Position numbers and translations under genes: made by a program
DNA from: Mucilaginibacter rubeus
GTDB lineage: Bacteria > Bacteroidota > Bacteroidia > Sphingobacteriales > Sphingobacteriaceae
NCBI RefSeq assembly: GCF_003286415.2
Contig: NZ_CP043450.1
Location: forward strand, 6,076,001 to 6,140,000
Length of the DNA stretch: 64,000 nucleotides
Direction: 5' to 3'
Shown here: positions 41,476-50,232 of the stretch, one piece after another
How the letters are laid out: the number at the start of each line of letters is the position of its first letter
How positions within the stretch are numbered: position 1 is the first letter of the stretch
The notes under the pieces: model-generated
Database searches by the model: none
The model's input: only the letters and a program-made list of their open reading frames with translations
Told to the model about the DNA's origin: nothing

Positions 41476-42036
41476 TTAATCGACTTTTGTGTTTTTACGT
41501 TGCTCATATAAGGCCTTGTTTAAAGCTTCTCTCTTTTTATCCCAAATCCTCATCAGGTTTAACATTTGCTTGTCGGTAAGTTCCTGAGACCAAACCAAGG
41601 TCTTGATTCCGTATATCATTACCGCAGCAGCTTTTCCTGCTTCTATAAAATGCCTGAATTCATTTCCGTTTTGCAGCAAAACGGTTCCAACAACATAATT
41701 AAACTTTTCAAGTTTAACTTTTATGCCATAATCATGATGCGTTGCACCTGTCATATCACCAATATCTTCAATGCCATTTTCTTTGGTAACAATGCGCTGG
41801 GTTGTTAATAAACTGTAGTTGTCTGTATCGATAATGGTTGAACAAATGATCAACTCATCTTCTTCCAGATCTAATTGCATTTCGGGGCTGAGTTGTACAA
41901 ATTTCGAATTGCTTTCATAAAACCTTGCCCATTTAAAGTGATCATTAGGTTTAAAAAGACACCTTTTAATCTCGTAAATAACAAAAGCGTGTGTTACCTG
42001 GTCCGATCTTATTATTTGATTACTATTAGCGTCCAT
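41476..42036 (-). CDS. Protein of unknown function
   Basis: 186 residues, no signal peptide or membrane helix. A beta-rich centre (LDLEEDELIICSTIIDTDNYSLLTTQRIV, EKFNYVVGTVLLQNG) reminiscent of a PH-like domain is followed by a helical C-terminus (LTDKQMLNLMRIWDKKREALNKAL). The phrase SLLTTQRIVT resembles the core of bacterial PH-domain proteins; I cannot assign it further. It lies 111 bases upstream of the gene 40384-41364 on the same strand and may be co-transcribed. Confidence 0.6.
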   Translation of the reverse strand: MDANSNQIIRSDQVTHAFVIYEIKRCLFKPNDHFKWARFYESNSKFVQLSPEMQLDLEEDELIICSTIIDTDNYSLLTTQRIVTKENGIEDIGDMTGATHHDYGIKVKLEKFNYVVGTVLLQNGNEFRHFIEAGKAAAVMIYGIKTLVWSQELTDKQMLNLMRIWDKKREALNKALYEQRKNTKVD

Positions 42037-42153
42037 ATAAATATTTGTAAAGCTAAATAATCAATAATTCATCTTATATCCTATTCCTATTACCGCAAAC
42101 CAGTAAACCATAGTAAGCATGAATTTTTAGAGCAGAAGCCTAAATCCCGAATG

Positions 42154-42193
42154 CGTAAAAAGCCGCTCAACTTTCGTTAGGCGGCTTTTTACG
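42154..42193. terminator. Intrinsic terminator, perfect 13-bp stem
   Basis: CGTAAAAAGCCGC (42154-42166) and its exact complement (42181-42193) with a 14-base loop; reads as T-rich on both strands. It ends the VOC/ArsR unit read leftward. Confidence 0.8.
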
Positions 42194-42218
42194 TGGGACA
42201 ATTTAGAAATTTTACCCC

Positions 42219-42647
42219 TTATAAACTTGGATCAAATTCTACAATCCATTCAATACCATACTTATCCCTGAACATTCCTGCATAGGTCCCCCATGGGCTG
42301 TCGCCAATCGGGCCTTCAACCTCTCCTCCTGCCGATAGTCCGTTAAATATTTTGTCGGCCTCTTCACGGCTTTCAGTGCTGGCATATATTTTAGACCGGT
42401 TTTCATTTTCGCTTACCCGTCCTATAAATTCAGGAACATCGTTGGCTATTAGCACATTGTTTTTACCGATAGGCAATCCAATGTACATGATCTTATTTTC
42501 TTCACTTTCTGCCACCTGAAACTCGGCGCTTGCCAAATCTTTGAAACGGATGATCTTGGTGAACTCTCCGCCAAAAACTGATTTGTAAAAATTGAATGCT
42601 TCCTGGGCATTGCCATTGAAGTTGATCCAGGGATTAATTGCTCTCAT
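42219..42647 (-). CDS. VOC superfamily (PhnB/3-demethylubiquinone-9-methyltransferase-like) protein
   Basis: 142 residues. It starts INPWINFNGNAQEAFNFYKSVFGG and ends DSPWGTYAGMFRDKYGIEWIVEF, the signature of PhnB-like glyoxalase-fold proteins in which the C-terminal phrase W...D.FG..W is typical. Cytoplasmic; the enzymatic role of this subgroup is unproven. It is downstream of the SRPBCC gene (67 bases) in the ArsR unit, a common trio in Bacteroidota. Confidence 0.9.
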   Translation of the reverse strand: MRAINPWINFNGNAQEAFNFYKSVFGGEFTKIIRFKDLASAEFQVAESEENKIMYIGLPIGKNNVLIANDVPEFIGRVSENENRSKIYASTESREEADKIFNGLSAGGEVEGPIGDSPWGTYAGMFRDKYGIEWIVEFDPSL

Positions 42648-42714
42648 AATTTTAGTTTTTAAATTGTATGTTCTTCTGTTTATCTATTTGGTTATTAGTA
42701 CAAACGGTGATTTT

Positions 42715-43215
42715 TTATGATTTTCGCGATAAGGTTATAAGCAGGTCGTCCAGATTTGCTAACATCAAAGTAAATCCTTTGCTGAAACCATCCGTCAACC
42801 TTTCCATTCGTTCAAGCGATTCATTATAAATGGAAATATTCACTTTGGTTATGCCATTTTGCTCGCTGAAGTTGTAGTCCCATTCAGAGCCCGGTAATTC
42901 AGGATTTTCGTCTTTATCGGCAAAAGAGTTATATAGTTTAAAATTGGTTTTGGGTGTGATAGAAGTATATTTTTGAAGCAGCCAGCGCTCTTGTCCATCG
43001 GGGCTTATCATGGCATAAAACCTTCGGCCACCAACTTCAAAATTCATGTATTTGGTTTTACAGCGCATAGGTGCCGGTGCCGCCCATTGATCCAGTATTT
43101 CCTGCTTGGTAAAGGCATCCCATACCAACGGGAGCTCCGCATCAAATTCCCGGGTTATATAAACAGTTTGCGCTGCTTTGTCAACAGTAAAATCAAATAG
43201 CAAATCGTTGTTCAT
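42715..43215 (-). CDS. SRPBCC (AHSA1-type) domain protein
   Basis: 166 residues. START-like helix-grip fold with VYITREFDAELPLVWDAFTKQEILDQW and the C-terminal long helix EGWSKGF-like stretch (LTDGFSKGFTLMLANLDDLL). AHSA1-type proteins are often paired with ArsR repressors. Start overlaps the ArsR stop (ATGA), so translation is coupled. Ligand unknown. Confidence 0.9.
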   Translation of the reverse strand: MNNDLLFDFTVDKAAQTVYITREFDAELPLVWDAFTKQEILDQWAAPAPMRCKTKYMNFEVGGRRFYAMISPDGQERWLLQKYTSITPKTNFKLYNSFADKDENPELPGSEWDYNFSEQNGITKVNISIYNESLERMERLTDGFSKGFTLMLANLDDLLITLSRKS

Positions 43216-43532
43216 TTTTTTTGTTTTTTAATTGTTGATAATACTTTATCCAGTTGATTAAATTGAGTTTCCCAGCTTTGCCTGAATTGAGCTAACCAAT
43301 TATCAAATTCCTGCATTTTCTTGGCGTTGAAATGGTAATAAATTTCCCTGCCAGAATGTTCGGGTTTAATTAAATCGCATTCGTACAATACCTTAATATG
43401 TTTCGATACCGCTTGCCGGCTCATGTCAAATTTTTCGGCCATTGCATTCGGCGTTAATGCCTGAATAGCAATTAAAGTTAAAATAGCCCTCCGTGTTGGG
43501 TCGGCTATGGCCTGGAATATATCCTGTTTCAT
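43212..43532 (-). CDS. ArsR/SmtB-family transcriptional repressor
   Basis: 106 residues. Winged HTH: FQAIADPTRRAILTLIA, then LTPNAMAEKFDMSRQAVSKHIKVL and GREIYYHFNAKKM. No metal-binding Cys cluster (ELCVCDL-type) is present, so it belongs to the metal-independent group that regulates SRPBCC genes. It is preceded by a very large perfect inverted repeat overlapping its promoter (43541-43592), the expected autoregulatory operator. Confidence 0.93.
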   Translation of the reverse strand: MKQDIFQAIADPTRRAILTLIAIQALTPNAMAEKFDMSRQAVSKHIKVLYECDLIKPEHSGREIYYHFNAKKMQEFDNWLAQFRQSWETQFNQLDKVLSTIKKQKK

Positions 43533-43540
43533 GTCAAAAA

Positions 43541-43592
43541 GCGCAACTCAAAAGTTGCATATACGAATATATATGCAACTTTTGAGTTGCGC
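43541..43592 (-). promoter_or_regulatory. Operator/promoter of the ArsR unit: 23-bp perfect inverted repeat
   Basis: Arms 43541-43563 and 43570-43592 are exactly complementary with a 6-base centre. Each arm is itself nearly palindromic (GCAACT-CAA-AAGTTGC), so two stacked dimer sites are offered. On the minus strand TTG, 19 bases, AACTTTTG fits a promoter embedded in the repeat, so repressor binding would block it. The half-site GCAACT/AGTTGC is shared with the operator at 13459-13499. Confidence 0.7.
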
Positions 43593-43746
43593 AAATTTAT
43601 TTGCAATTATTTTTGTTAGTACTTGCAAGGGGCTTTAATAGCTATCGTGGATGCGCGAGCGTTAAAAGACCAGTTCATTCAAACAGAAGCTTGATTATAT
43701 ATAGCCTATCAACCAGCTTCATGAAATAGAAATAAAAAGGGGTAAG

Positions 43747-45732
43747 TTAGTTTGACAGGATATATTTAAAAAACTCTCCCCTACTTTTTGCCCGGGTTTC
43801 CAAGATTTCATCGACGGGTAAATAATTATTCGGAACGTTTGGGTTGATTTTGATATCAAGCACGTAGAAACAACCTGATTGGGTCAAAATAAGGATGTAA
43901 TCTCCCGCAACCAAAAAAGAAAACCCATTCTCAGGAAGAGTAACTACGTAGCTCTGTGTTGAAAAAGGGTCGGACCTTTCAAGATCCTTGAGGTATTCAA
44001 CAATCAGATTTGGACCATTTTTAACAACCATTACATTCTTTTCCGGAATGAAAGCTCTATCCTCAACATAACTGTCTTGTGAAACTTTAATACCATTCCT
44101 TTCACGGTTTTCAGTTAGACTATAGCGGCAAATTTTTTGGTTAAAAAAAAGAAGCAAAAGAGTGTCTCCGTCATCGGTATATCGAACTATATCGTTAAAA
44201 TCCGTAAAGTCATAGTTTGGAAAAAGCACCTTACCAATTGAAATCATATTCTTTCCGATATATTGAAACTTTTCCGTGAGAGCATATATCACAATCCTAA
44301 CTTCCTTATTACTAATATCCTTATCATTCGCAGCTAATTCAACAGCCAAAAAATAGTTACTGTCAGAATAAAACATTTTTGTGTTTTCGATCTTGTCTTC
44401 ATTACTCAATCCTAAAGGCACGGTAATCAAGTCTAAACTTTTTCCATTGTACTCTGTAATTTTAATAGTGTTATCTATTGGCTTGCCGAAATTACCCTGC
44501 TCATGTATGATCCTGCCATTTAATAAATTAGCCCCGGATAAATAAACAGGAGGATCAAAATTAATTTTACTTGTGCCAACTGTATTTGAAAGGGCATGAA
44601 CTATATGTTTAATGACCTGCTTACCATTAAAAACAAGAATAATGCTGTCCTTTATAATATTGGGATATCCTTCTATCTTTTGTTTAACAACATCGCTTTG
44701 CCGAGGATTTGTAATATCGTGCTGTTTTATTGAACCATCAAGATAATAGATCAAATTTTGTTTACGACTCAGCAATTTATTAGGAATATCGAGATAATGC
44801 AGGTCAGTACCATACACAAAAGGGTACTTCAGAAACAACTGAATCAGGTTATTTTCCGATGAAGACGTAGGATTCAATTTTATTGCTTTTAATGCAGTAT
44901 CCAAAGCAAAATATTTGTTTGAAAAATTGTTCGATAAGTTAATCAGGTAGTTAGATTTTGCAATTAATCCCGACTTTTCCGCCTCGTGCCGGGCCGAATC
45001 AGCTAAATGTTGTGCAAAATCTTTATCTCGTAGTGCAATCCCCCTGGCACTATCAGCTTCTTTCCTTAGAGAATCCGCCTCGCTCTTCGATAAATCTGCT
45101 ACCCGTTTTGCACGTAATGCCTTAGCCATTGTAACAGTCGCCTTCTCTTTGTCATCTATTGCTCTCTTCGCTTCCAATGTTTTGATATATGAATAATAAC
45201 CGGCTATAGCAGATATAATTATAATTCCTGCTAAAATGGCCAATGTGATATTTCTTAACCTTACGCTTTTCTTTGTAAATTTCAACGCGTTTTTAATTCT
45301 TTCAAGGACTGCTGGCGCTGGTATTCCATCGCTTAGATTTTGGATTGAGTCATCTATAAGAGCCAAGCCGGCTATTTGTTTATACCATATTGCTTTGCCG
45401 TTTATAGCCCCATCAATTGTGATCGGAATCAGCGGGAGATTTTTATTGTTCTCAAGAAACAATTTGATTTCGTCTGCGATTGGTACTGAGTTTTGAGCGC
45501 CTCCACTGCCAATGAGTACAAATGAAGTTGACCTTTTCACAGCATATCGTATACTAAGTGGTAATTTTTCGCCTGGGGCTGAGCTCGATAGTTGATCTAT
45601 ATAACACTCATAGCCTAAAGCCAGAAAATGCTGAGCAACTGCATAAGCATAATTTAACCCGTCGAGCCTCGAATAGGAAACAAAAATGTCGTACCCGAAA
45701 ATTATCTTTTTTATAAAAGTTAGTATTGACAT
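43747..45732 (-). CDS. TIR domain-transmembrane-coiled coil-beta-propeller-like protein
   Basis: 661 residues. TIR domain (about 13-150) starts GYDIFVSYSRLDG and has Glu88 in NSVPIADEIKLF at the position of the catalytic Glu of TIR NADases. A membrane helix (about 162-182), a charged coiled coil of repeated Ala/Asp/Arg/Lys heptads (about 183-265) and a ~390-residue beta-rich C-terminal region (about 275-661) resembling a WD40/PQQ-like propeller without clear repeats follow. This layout matches bacterial TIR-sensor proteins suspected in defence or signalling. It is a lone gene, AT-richer than the housekeeping genes, with unrelated neighbours. NADase activity and role are inference. Confidence 0.8.
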   Translation of the reverse strand: MSILTFIKKIIFGYDIFVSYSRLDGLNYAYAVAQHFLALGYECYIDQLSSSAPGEKLPLSIRYAVKRSTSFVLIGSGGAQNSVPIADEIKLFLENNKNLPLIPITIDGAINGKAIWYKQIAGLALIDDSIQNLSDGIPAPAVLERIKNALKFTKKSVRLRNITLAILAGIIIISAIAGYYSYIKTLEAKRAIDDKEKATVTMAKALRAKRVADLSKSEADSLRKEADSARGIALRDKDFAQHLADSARHEAEKSGLIAKSNYLINLSNNFSNKYFALDTALKAIKLNPTSSSENNLIQLFLKYPFVYGTDLHYLDIPNKLLSRKQNLIYYLDGSIKQHDITNPRQSDVVKQKIEGYPNIIKDSIILVFNGKQVIKHIVHALSNTVGTSKINFDPPVYLSGANLLNGRIIHEQGNFGKPIDNTIKITEYNGKSLDLITVPLGLSNEDKIENTKMFYSDSNYFLAVELAANDKDISNKEVRIVIYALTEKFQYIGKNMISIGKVLFPNYDFTDFNDIVRYTDDGDTLLLLFFNQKICRYSLTENRERNGIKVSQDSYVEDRAFIPEKNVMVVKNGPNLIVEYLKDLERSDPFSTQSYVVTLPENGFSFLVAGDYILILTQSGCFYVLDIKINPNVPNNYLPVDEILETRAKSRGEFFKYILSN

Positions 45733-45976
45733 AACATTCGATTTATCAAGCGCAAAGGATAACTCGTTTGATAACCGAAATTGTCATAATCACAGAGAGA
45801 AAACGGAAAATAACAATATTATAAAACCTTTGGGTTTTCGTTTTATAACACGGAACATAAACATGAAATTAAAACTTGCGACAAGGCAAATAAATATACC
45901 AGTAAATAACTATATATCAAATAATTAAATACAATAAATTTCAGAAAGAAAACTACATTGCCGCTGCCATTTACCC

Positions 45977-46900
45977 TCAATTAAAAGAATGTCGAAACTC
46001 CAATGGCGACAGGTTTGTTTTGGTTTTAAACAGCTTACTGAAGGATTGTAGGTGCTCAAAACCCAGTTGGTAAGCAATCTCACTTACAGTAAGGTTTGTT
46101 GTGGATAGTTTTTCCTTAGCCAGATCAATCAGTTTATTGTGCAGGTGTTGCTGAGTATTTTGCCCGGTTAAAGATTTAAGCAGACCGCTCAGGTATCCGG
46201 GCGAAATGTTCAGGCTTTCGGCAATATAGGTAACACTTGGCAGTCCTTTCCTGGCAAGCTCGCCGCTGCTAAAGTAACCGGCAAGCAGATTTTCCAGCTT
46301 GGCCAATATTTCATGGTTAGCGATTTTTCGGGTGATAAACTGCCGCTGGTAAAACCGCTCTGAATAGGCCAGCAGCAATTCAAGCTGGGCAATGATCACA
46401 CTCTGGCTAAAGCGGTCGATATTGGCATTATACTCCTGCTCGATATTTTGCGTGATGATATTGAGCATCGCTTCCTCTTTATCGGACAGGTAAAGCGCCT
46501 CATAAACCGAATAACCAAAAAACTCATGTTGTTTGATGCTTTTTGCAAGCGGCGTATTCCATAAAAAATCCGGGTGAATGAGCAGCATCCATCCCTCTGG
46601 GTGGTGCATTTCACGGCCTTTCTCTATTTCTACACCAAACACCTGGCCGGGCGACATGAAGAACAGTACGCCTTCATCAAAATCACTGGCTTGTTGTCCG
46701 TATTTGAACTTGATATTCTTCACCCTTTTCATCGAGATGGAATAAAAATCATAGATCAGGCTAAAGGAACCCTCTGCCAATGGGCGGGTCAGGTTCTCCA
46801 TGCGCACAAGACTAATCTGCGGATGTGCGGGCGCAGGCAGGCCCGCAGCCCGGTGATATTCCGTGATTGAATGGAACCGATATAAAGGTTGATTATTCAT
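45977..46900 (-). CDS. AraC-family transcriptional regulator
   Basis: 307 residues. The N-terminal sensor region (cupin-like, about 20-180) contains FMSPGQVFGV. The C-terminal AraC HTH has PSVTYIAESLNISPGYLSGLLK and LTVSEIAYQLGFEHLQSFSKLFK, ending TNLSPLEFRHSFN. It is the last gene of a three-gene unit (SDR, NmrA-like, AraC; 16-base gap), so it probably controls its own operon. Confidence 0.9.
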   Translation of the reverse strand: MNNQPLYRFHSITEYHRAAGLPAPAHPQISLVRMENLTRPLAEGSFSLIYDFYSISMKRVKNIKFKYGQQASDFDEGVLFFMSPGQVFGVEIEKGREMHHPEGWMLLIHPDFLWNTPLAKSIKQHEFFGYSVYEALYLSDKEEAMLNIITQNIEQEYNANIDRFSQSVIIAQLELLLAYSERFYQRQFITRKIANHEILAKLENLLAGYFSSGELARKGLPSVTYIAESLNISPGYLSGLLKSLTGQNTQQHLHNKLIDLAKEKLSTTNLTVSEIAYQLGFEHLQSFSKLFKTKTNLSPLEFRHSFN

Positions 46901-46916
46901 ATCTTCTTAAAGATCG

Positions 46917-47843
46917 TTATTTCTGCTGATAAACCACCGCAAATTCCTTCGCGAAGTCTGCGAGTTTTACCTTACCCATCTTCGGTTTGGCTTTATGAAA
47001 ATTTTCGAGCGTTTTGCCGCTGTGCATTGCTGCCCCCATTTCAATAAGCGTTTCCGCCAATTTCTCGGGCACTTTAGCCATCTTCAATCCCTGCAACATT
47101 TCTTTGTCTGAAAGCCGCACCCATTTTAGCCAGGATTTCCCTACCGCAATGCCGATGATCCGGGCAGCTTCGTTACAGGTCATTTCTTCGCTGCCTACAT
47201 ACCTGACCGTTTTTTCCTGTGGCAGCAACAGCAGTTCTTCTGCAACGGCATCGGCAATATCTTTTGGCGATACGAAAACAATACGGTCATCCCCGCCATA
47301 GTTGCCCATTAACAGGCCTGTTTTGCCGCTTAGCAATCCCCAAAGGCCCGAATAACGCAGGGTGAGGAATTTGCCGATAAAACCTTTGCCCCGAATAAGG
47401 TCGATAGACTGGTAAAAATTAGTGTAGAAAGCAGCAGGCCGCATGATGGTAACAGATGCGTTTAGCCCGTCAAACAAATGCTCAACATTTTCGGCTTTAA
47501 CCAAATCTGCCGCCCAGCCGCTTAATAACACAACCCGTTTTACCCCTGCCGACTGAAGGGCGGTAGCATAATTTTGTGCAATCCGGTGCATATAGCCGCC
47601 AAGGTCGGGTTCAGTAAAGCTCAGCGGGATCATGGCATAAACTGCATCGGCTCCTTTAAAGGTATCGGCAAGGAAGCTACCATCCGACATGGAGCCGATG
47701 GCGGCTGTTGCTCCTAAATTTTCAATAGCCGTTTGCTTAGCCGGATCGCTGCTTACTACCGTTACGTTATGCCATCCGGCAACTAAAACCTGCGTTAGCG
47801 GTAAGCTGATATTACCTAACGAACCAGTCACAATAATTTTCAT
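46917..47843 (-). CDS. NmrA-like NAD(P)H-binding protein
   Basis: 308 residues. Rossmann motif IVTGSLGNISLPLTQVLV at the N-terminus, DAVYAMIPL and VKRVVLLSGWAADL. The atypical short-chain dehydrogenase fold lacks a clear YxxxK, which points to the NmrA/QOR2 group of NAD(P)-sensing or quinone-reducing proteins. It is spaced 6 bases after the upstream epimerase-like gene and 16 before the AraC gene. Confidence 0.87.
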   Translation of the reverse strand: MKIIVTGSLGNISLPLTQVLVAGWHNVTVVSSDPAKQTAIENLGATAAIGSMSDGSFLADTFKGADAVYAMIPLSFTEPDLGGYMHRIAQNYATALQSAGVKRVVLLSGWAADLVKAENVEHLFDGLNASVTIMRPAAFYTNFYQSIDLIRGKGFIGKFLTLRYSGLWGLLSGKTGLLMGNYGGDDRIVFVSPKDIADAVAEELLLLPQEKTVRYVGSEEMTCNEAARIIGIAVGKSWLKWVRLSDKEMLQGLKMAKVPEKLAETLIEMGAAMHSGKTLENFHKAKPKMGKVKLADFAKEFAVVYQQK

Positions 47844-47849
47844 GGCTTG

Positions 47850-48740
47850 TTATTTGGTATAAACACCGTTTGTAATATCCTCGAGCAAAGTACTATGGGT
47901 TGGCTTCCAGTTCAAAGTTTGCTGGGTCCATTCGCTTGATGCCGGGCAATCAATGGCCGCCATATGCGCAAACCAACCAAAATGTTCGGCAGCGGCTTCC
48001 GGAGAGATGGAAACTACCGGCAAGTTCAACTCCCGGCCTATAGCTTCGGCTATTGTTTTGACCGGGATTGCTTCTTCGGCCGAGGCATGATAACGGGCTG
48101 CAGGCGCAGCGTTTTCTAACGCAAGGCGGAAAAGACTAACCGCATCCAGCCGATGTACCGCGTTCCATCGGTTAGCGCCCTCTCCAATATAAGCCGAAAC
48201 ACCTTTTTCGCGGGCAATATTCACGAGTATGGGAATAAAACCGTGTTTATCTTCATTGCCATGTACCGATGGCGACAGGCGAACGGCTGCAGCACGAACA
48301 CCTTTCGTGGCTACAGCATCTGCTGTTTGTTCGGAAGCGCGCGGCCAACCCGGACTAACCGGTGGAATAATATCTTCAGTGGCTATTTTTCCAGGGCTCA
48401 CCAATGCCGTACCCGAAGCAACAATGAACGGACGGTTAGAACCGGCCAGTACATCGCCTATGGTTTCAATGGCAGTTTTATCTATTTGGCAGATTTCCTG
48501 TAAACGCGTAAAATCGTGAACAAATCCGGCATGAATTACGCCGTCAGCAGCGGCAGCGCCGCTGCGCAGGCTTTCCAAATCTTCCAGATCGCCCCGGTGA
48601 ACTTCGGCACCTGCCGCGATCAACTTTTGGGCCGATGCATCCGAACGTGCCAATCCCAATACCTGGTGACCGGCACCGATTAACTCCTGCACAATGGCAG
48701 TTCCGATGAAGCCTGTGGCTCCTGTAACAAATACTTTCAT
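47850..48740 (-). CDS. Extended SDR / NAD-dependent epimerase-like protein
   Basis: 296 residues. Glycine motif FVTGATGFIGTAIVQELI, then LGLARSDASAQKLIAAGAEV, FVHDFTRL, and SPSVHGNEDKHGFIPILV. It belongs to the atypical SDR group related to NAD-dependent epimerases; the usual YxxxK is replaced. Substrate unknown. It is the first gene of a unit with the NmrA-like and AraC genes. An inverted repeat (TTTGTATC / GATACAAA) lies directly upstream of the start. Confidence 0.87.
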   Translation of the reverse strand: MKVFVTGATGFIGTAIVQELIGAGHQVLGLARSDASAQKLIAAGAEVHRGDLEDLESLRSGAAAADGVIHAGFVHDFTRLQEICQIDKTAIETIGDVLAGSNRPFIVASGTALVSPGKIATEDIIPPVSPGWPRASEQTADAVATKGVRAAAVRLSPSVHGNEDKHGFIPILVNIAREKGVSAYIGEGANRWNAVHRLDAVSLFRLALENAAPAARYHASAEEAIPVKTIAEAIGRELNLPVVSISPEAAAEHFGWFAHMAAIDCPASSEWTQQTLNWKPTHSTLLEDITNGVYTK

Positions 48741-48764
48741 TTTGTATCTTTTTGTTGATACAAA
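48741..48764. promoter_or_regulatory. Inverted repeat at the start of the SDR/NmrA/AraC unit
   Basis: TTTGTATC (48741-48748) and GATACAAA (48757-48764) with an 8-base spacer. It overlaps CATCTTTG, a near-consensus -7 on the minus strand (48761-48768). Candidate operator for the co-encoded AraC regulator. Confidence 0.4.
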
Positions 48765-48946
48765 GATGGGGCGATATCAATTGCTGGATTTATCCAAATC
48801 TGCGTTTGATTTAGTCGAAATGAACATTGTTAAAAGGGTAGTCTCTACGAGGCAAAAGGCAATCTTAATTTTTCTACAAACAGGTAGCGCCTAACGGCGC
48901 ATTGAAAGATGTGTATGTAGTGTGCTTTATTAGCGGGCTGGTGCGC

Positions 48947-49195
48947 CTATTTTAAACCTTTTTCTTTTACCAGTTTTTCTACTTCCTTATTTCTCAACTT
49001 ATTTTTAGTTGCTATCGGTAAATAGACGAGCGGAAGAAAAGTCAGGAAACCAAAACCGTTCCTAACAGTACTGTAAACGGCAACCCCAATTAAAAAACCG
49101 ATGATTGCTGCATCTAAAATATTGCCCGATTTAATTTTTTTTGCCTCTTGTAATAATTCTTCGCTTGTTAGTTGTGATAAGTCTTTTTGTTCCAT
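48947..49195 (-). CDS. Small two-helix membrane protein
   Basis: 82 residues from ATG 49195 (longer frame from 49306 overlaps the upstream gene and is unlikely). Charged N-terminus (MEQKDLSQLTSEELLQEAKK), two membrane helices (DAAIIGFLIGVAVYSTV and FLTFLPLVYLPIA), and a Lys/Glu-rich C-terminus. This is a widespread type of small Bacteroidota membrane protein of unknown function. It is 58 bases downstream of the 319-residue-frame gene and may be co-transcribed. Confidence 0.65.
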   Translation of the reverse strand: MEQKDLSQLTSEELLQEAKKIKSGNILDAAIIGFLIGVAVYSTVRNGFGFLTFLPLVYLPIATKNKLRNKEVEKLVKEKGLK

Positions 49196-49253
49196 TGATG
49201 TGATATCTATACCTCTAAAATGGGTGGCATTATAGCAATACCCTATAAATAGT

Positions 49254-50183
49254 TTACTGTTTCCAAAATTGCCACCATTTACCGTTAGCAGCAGTTGTTT
49301 GAACATTCGTTTCTATCAACTTCTGTCCGACTGGCATTACTTCATCCGGGGGACTTTCAAGCAAAGAAAAATGTTTTACGATCTCTAAATACAGCTTCAT
49401 TTCAATCGGCTGAAGTACATATTGCGATTCGTCAAGCCTTGTTAGCTCAAGGGATGGGTGCCGCATGAATTGCTCTCGGTCGACTTTTAATATTTCGCTA
49501 CCCACCTTCAGGATAACCCAATCCGACTTTTGAAGTAACAGTCTATATTCCGGTAATATAACTTGAACCGTTTGCACTCCTTCCGGAAAACTTCCGTCTA
49601 TAAGGGTTGGCACTTCCAACCCTTCTACCGTATGTTCAATAAACTGTATGTTTTTAATCTCATCTATAACACGGTCGGCAAACTGCTCTTCATTGGGCTG
49701 ATCCTGCGAAATTTTATCAAGAACATAATTTCCGAAATAAAATGGCCGAACACAGCCCGGCAACTTGACCTCATCGCTTTCTTGTAAAAGAAATTTCAGC
49801 GAGTCAGCACCATTTAACCGAGATGAATGCGCCCAACGAGCGTCGTATCGGGCTTCAAATTCATCTAATGAAAGCTCATCATCAAATTCGGGGGAAATAG
49901 TTGCATTATTGATTTCGGCGATCGCCAAGGCAAGTTTAGCTGCCAGCATATAATCAGCTGCACTTGCACAAATATTCAATTCTACATCATATACTTCATC
50001 ATTAACGGTGAGTGCCACGCCGCGCGACGACTCGTTATGTAAATAGAACTTGCTATAGCCAACGACAATAGCAGCAGCCTCAACTTTTCTGCTTATGCAA
50101 ACATCATCACGAACGAAACGATTCTTGAGCAGTTGCCCATATGTAACGTTCTGATTTTTGTTTACGATGATGTGATAACTCAT
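49254..50183 (-). CDS. Cytoplasmic protein of unknown function with Trp-rich C-terminus
   Basis: 309 residues from ATG 50183 (start MSYHIIVNKNQNVTYGQLL). No signal peptide or membrane helix. Mostly alpha/beta with acidic helices (FDDELSLDEFEARYDARW). The C-terminus is NGKWWQFWKQ, a tail of aromatic and basic residues as in the gene 40384-41364. No family recognised. It lies between the small membrane protein and an alpha/beta hydrolase on the same strand. Confidence 0.6.
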   Translation of the reverse strand: MSYHIIVNKNQNVTYGQLLKNRFVRDDVCISRKVEAAAIVVGYSKFYLHNESSRGVALTVNDEVYDVELNICASAADYMLAAKLALAIAEINNATISPEFDDELSLDEFEARYDARWAHSSRLNGADSLKFLLQESDEVKLPGCVRPFYFGNYVLDKISQDQPNEEQFADRVIDEIKNIQFIEHTVEGLEVPTLIDGSFPEGVQTVQVILPEYRLLLQKSDWVILKVGSEILKVDREQFMRHPSLELTRLDESQYVLQPIEMKLYLEIVKHFSLLESPPDEVMPVGQKLIETNVQTTAANGKWWQFWKQ

Positions 50184-50232
50184 ATCGCCTAAGTTAGCGC
50201 TAAATAATATCACATTGCCTATTAAAAGCGGC

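Noticed and set aside
43747..45732. Thoeris or other named TIR defence system
   Set aside because: No ThsA, SIR2, STING or CBASS gene is adjacent; only the TIR protein itself is seen.
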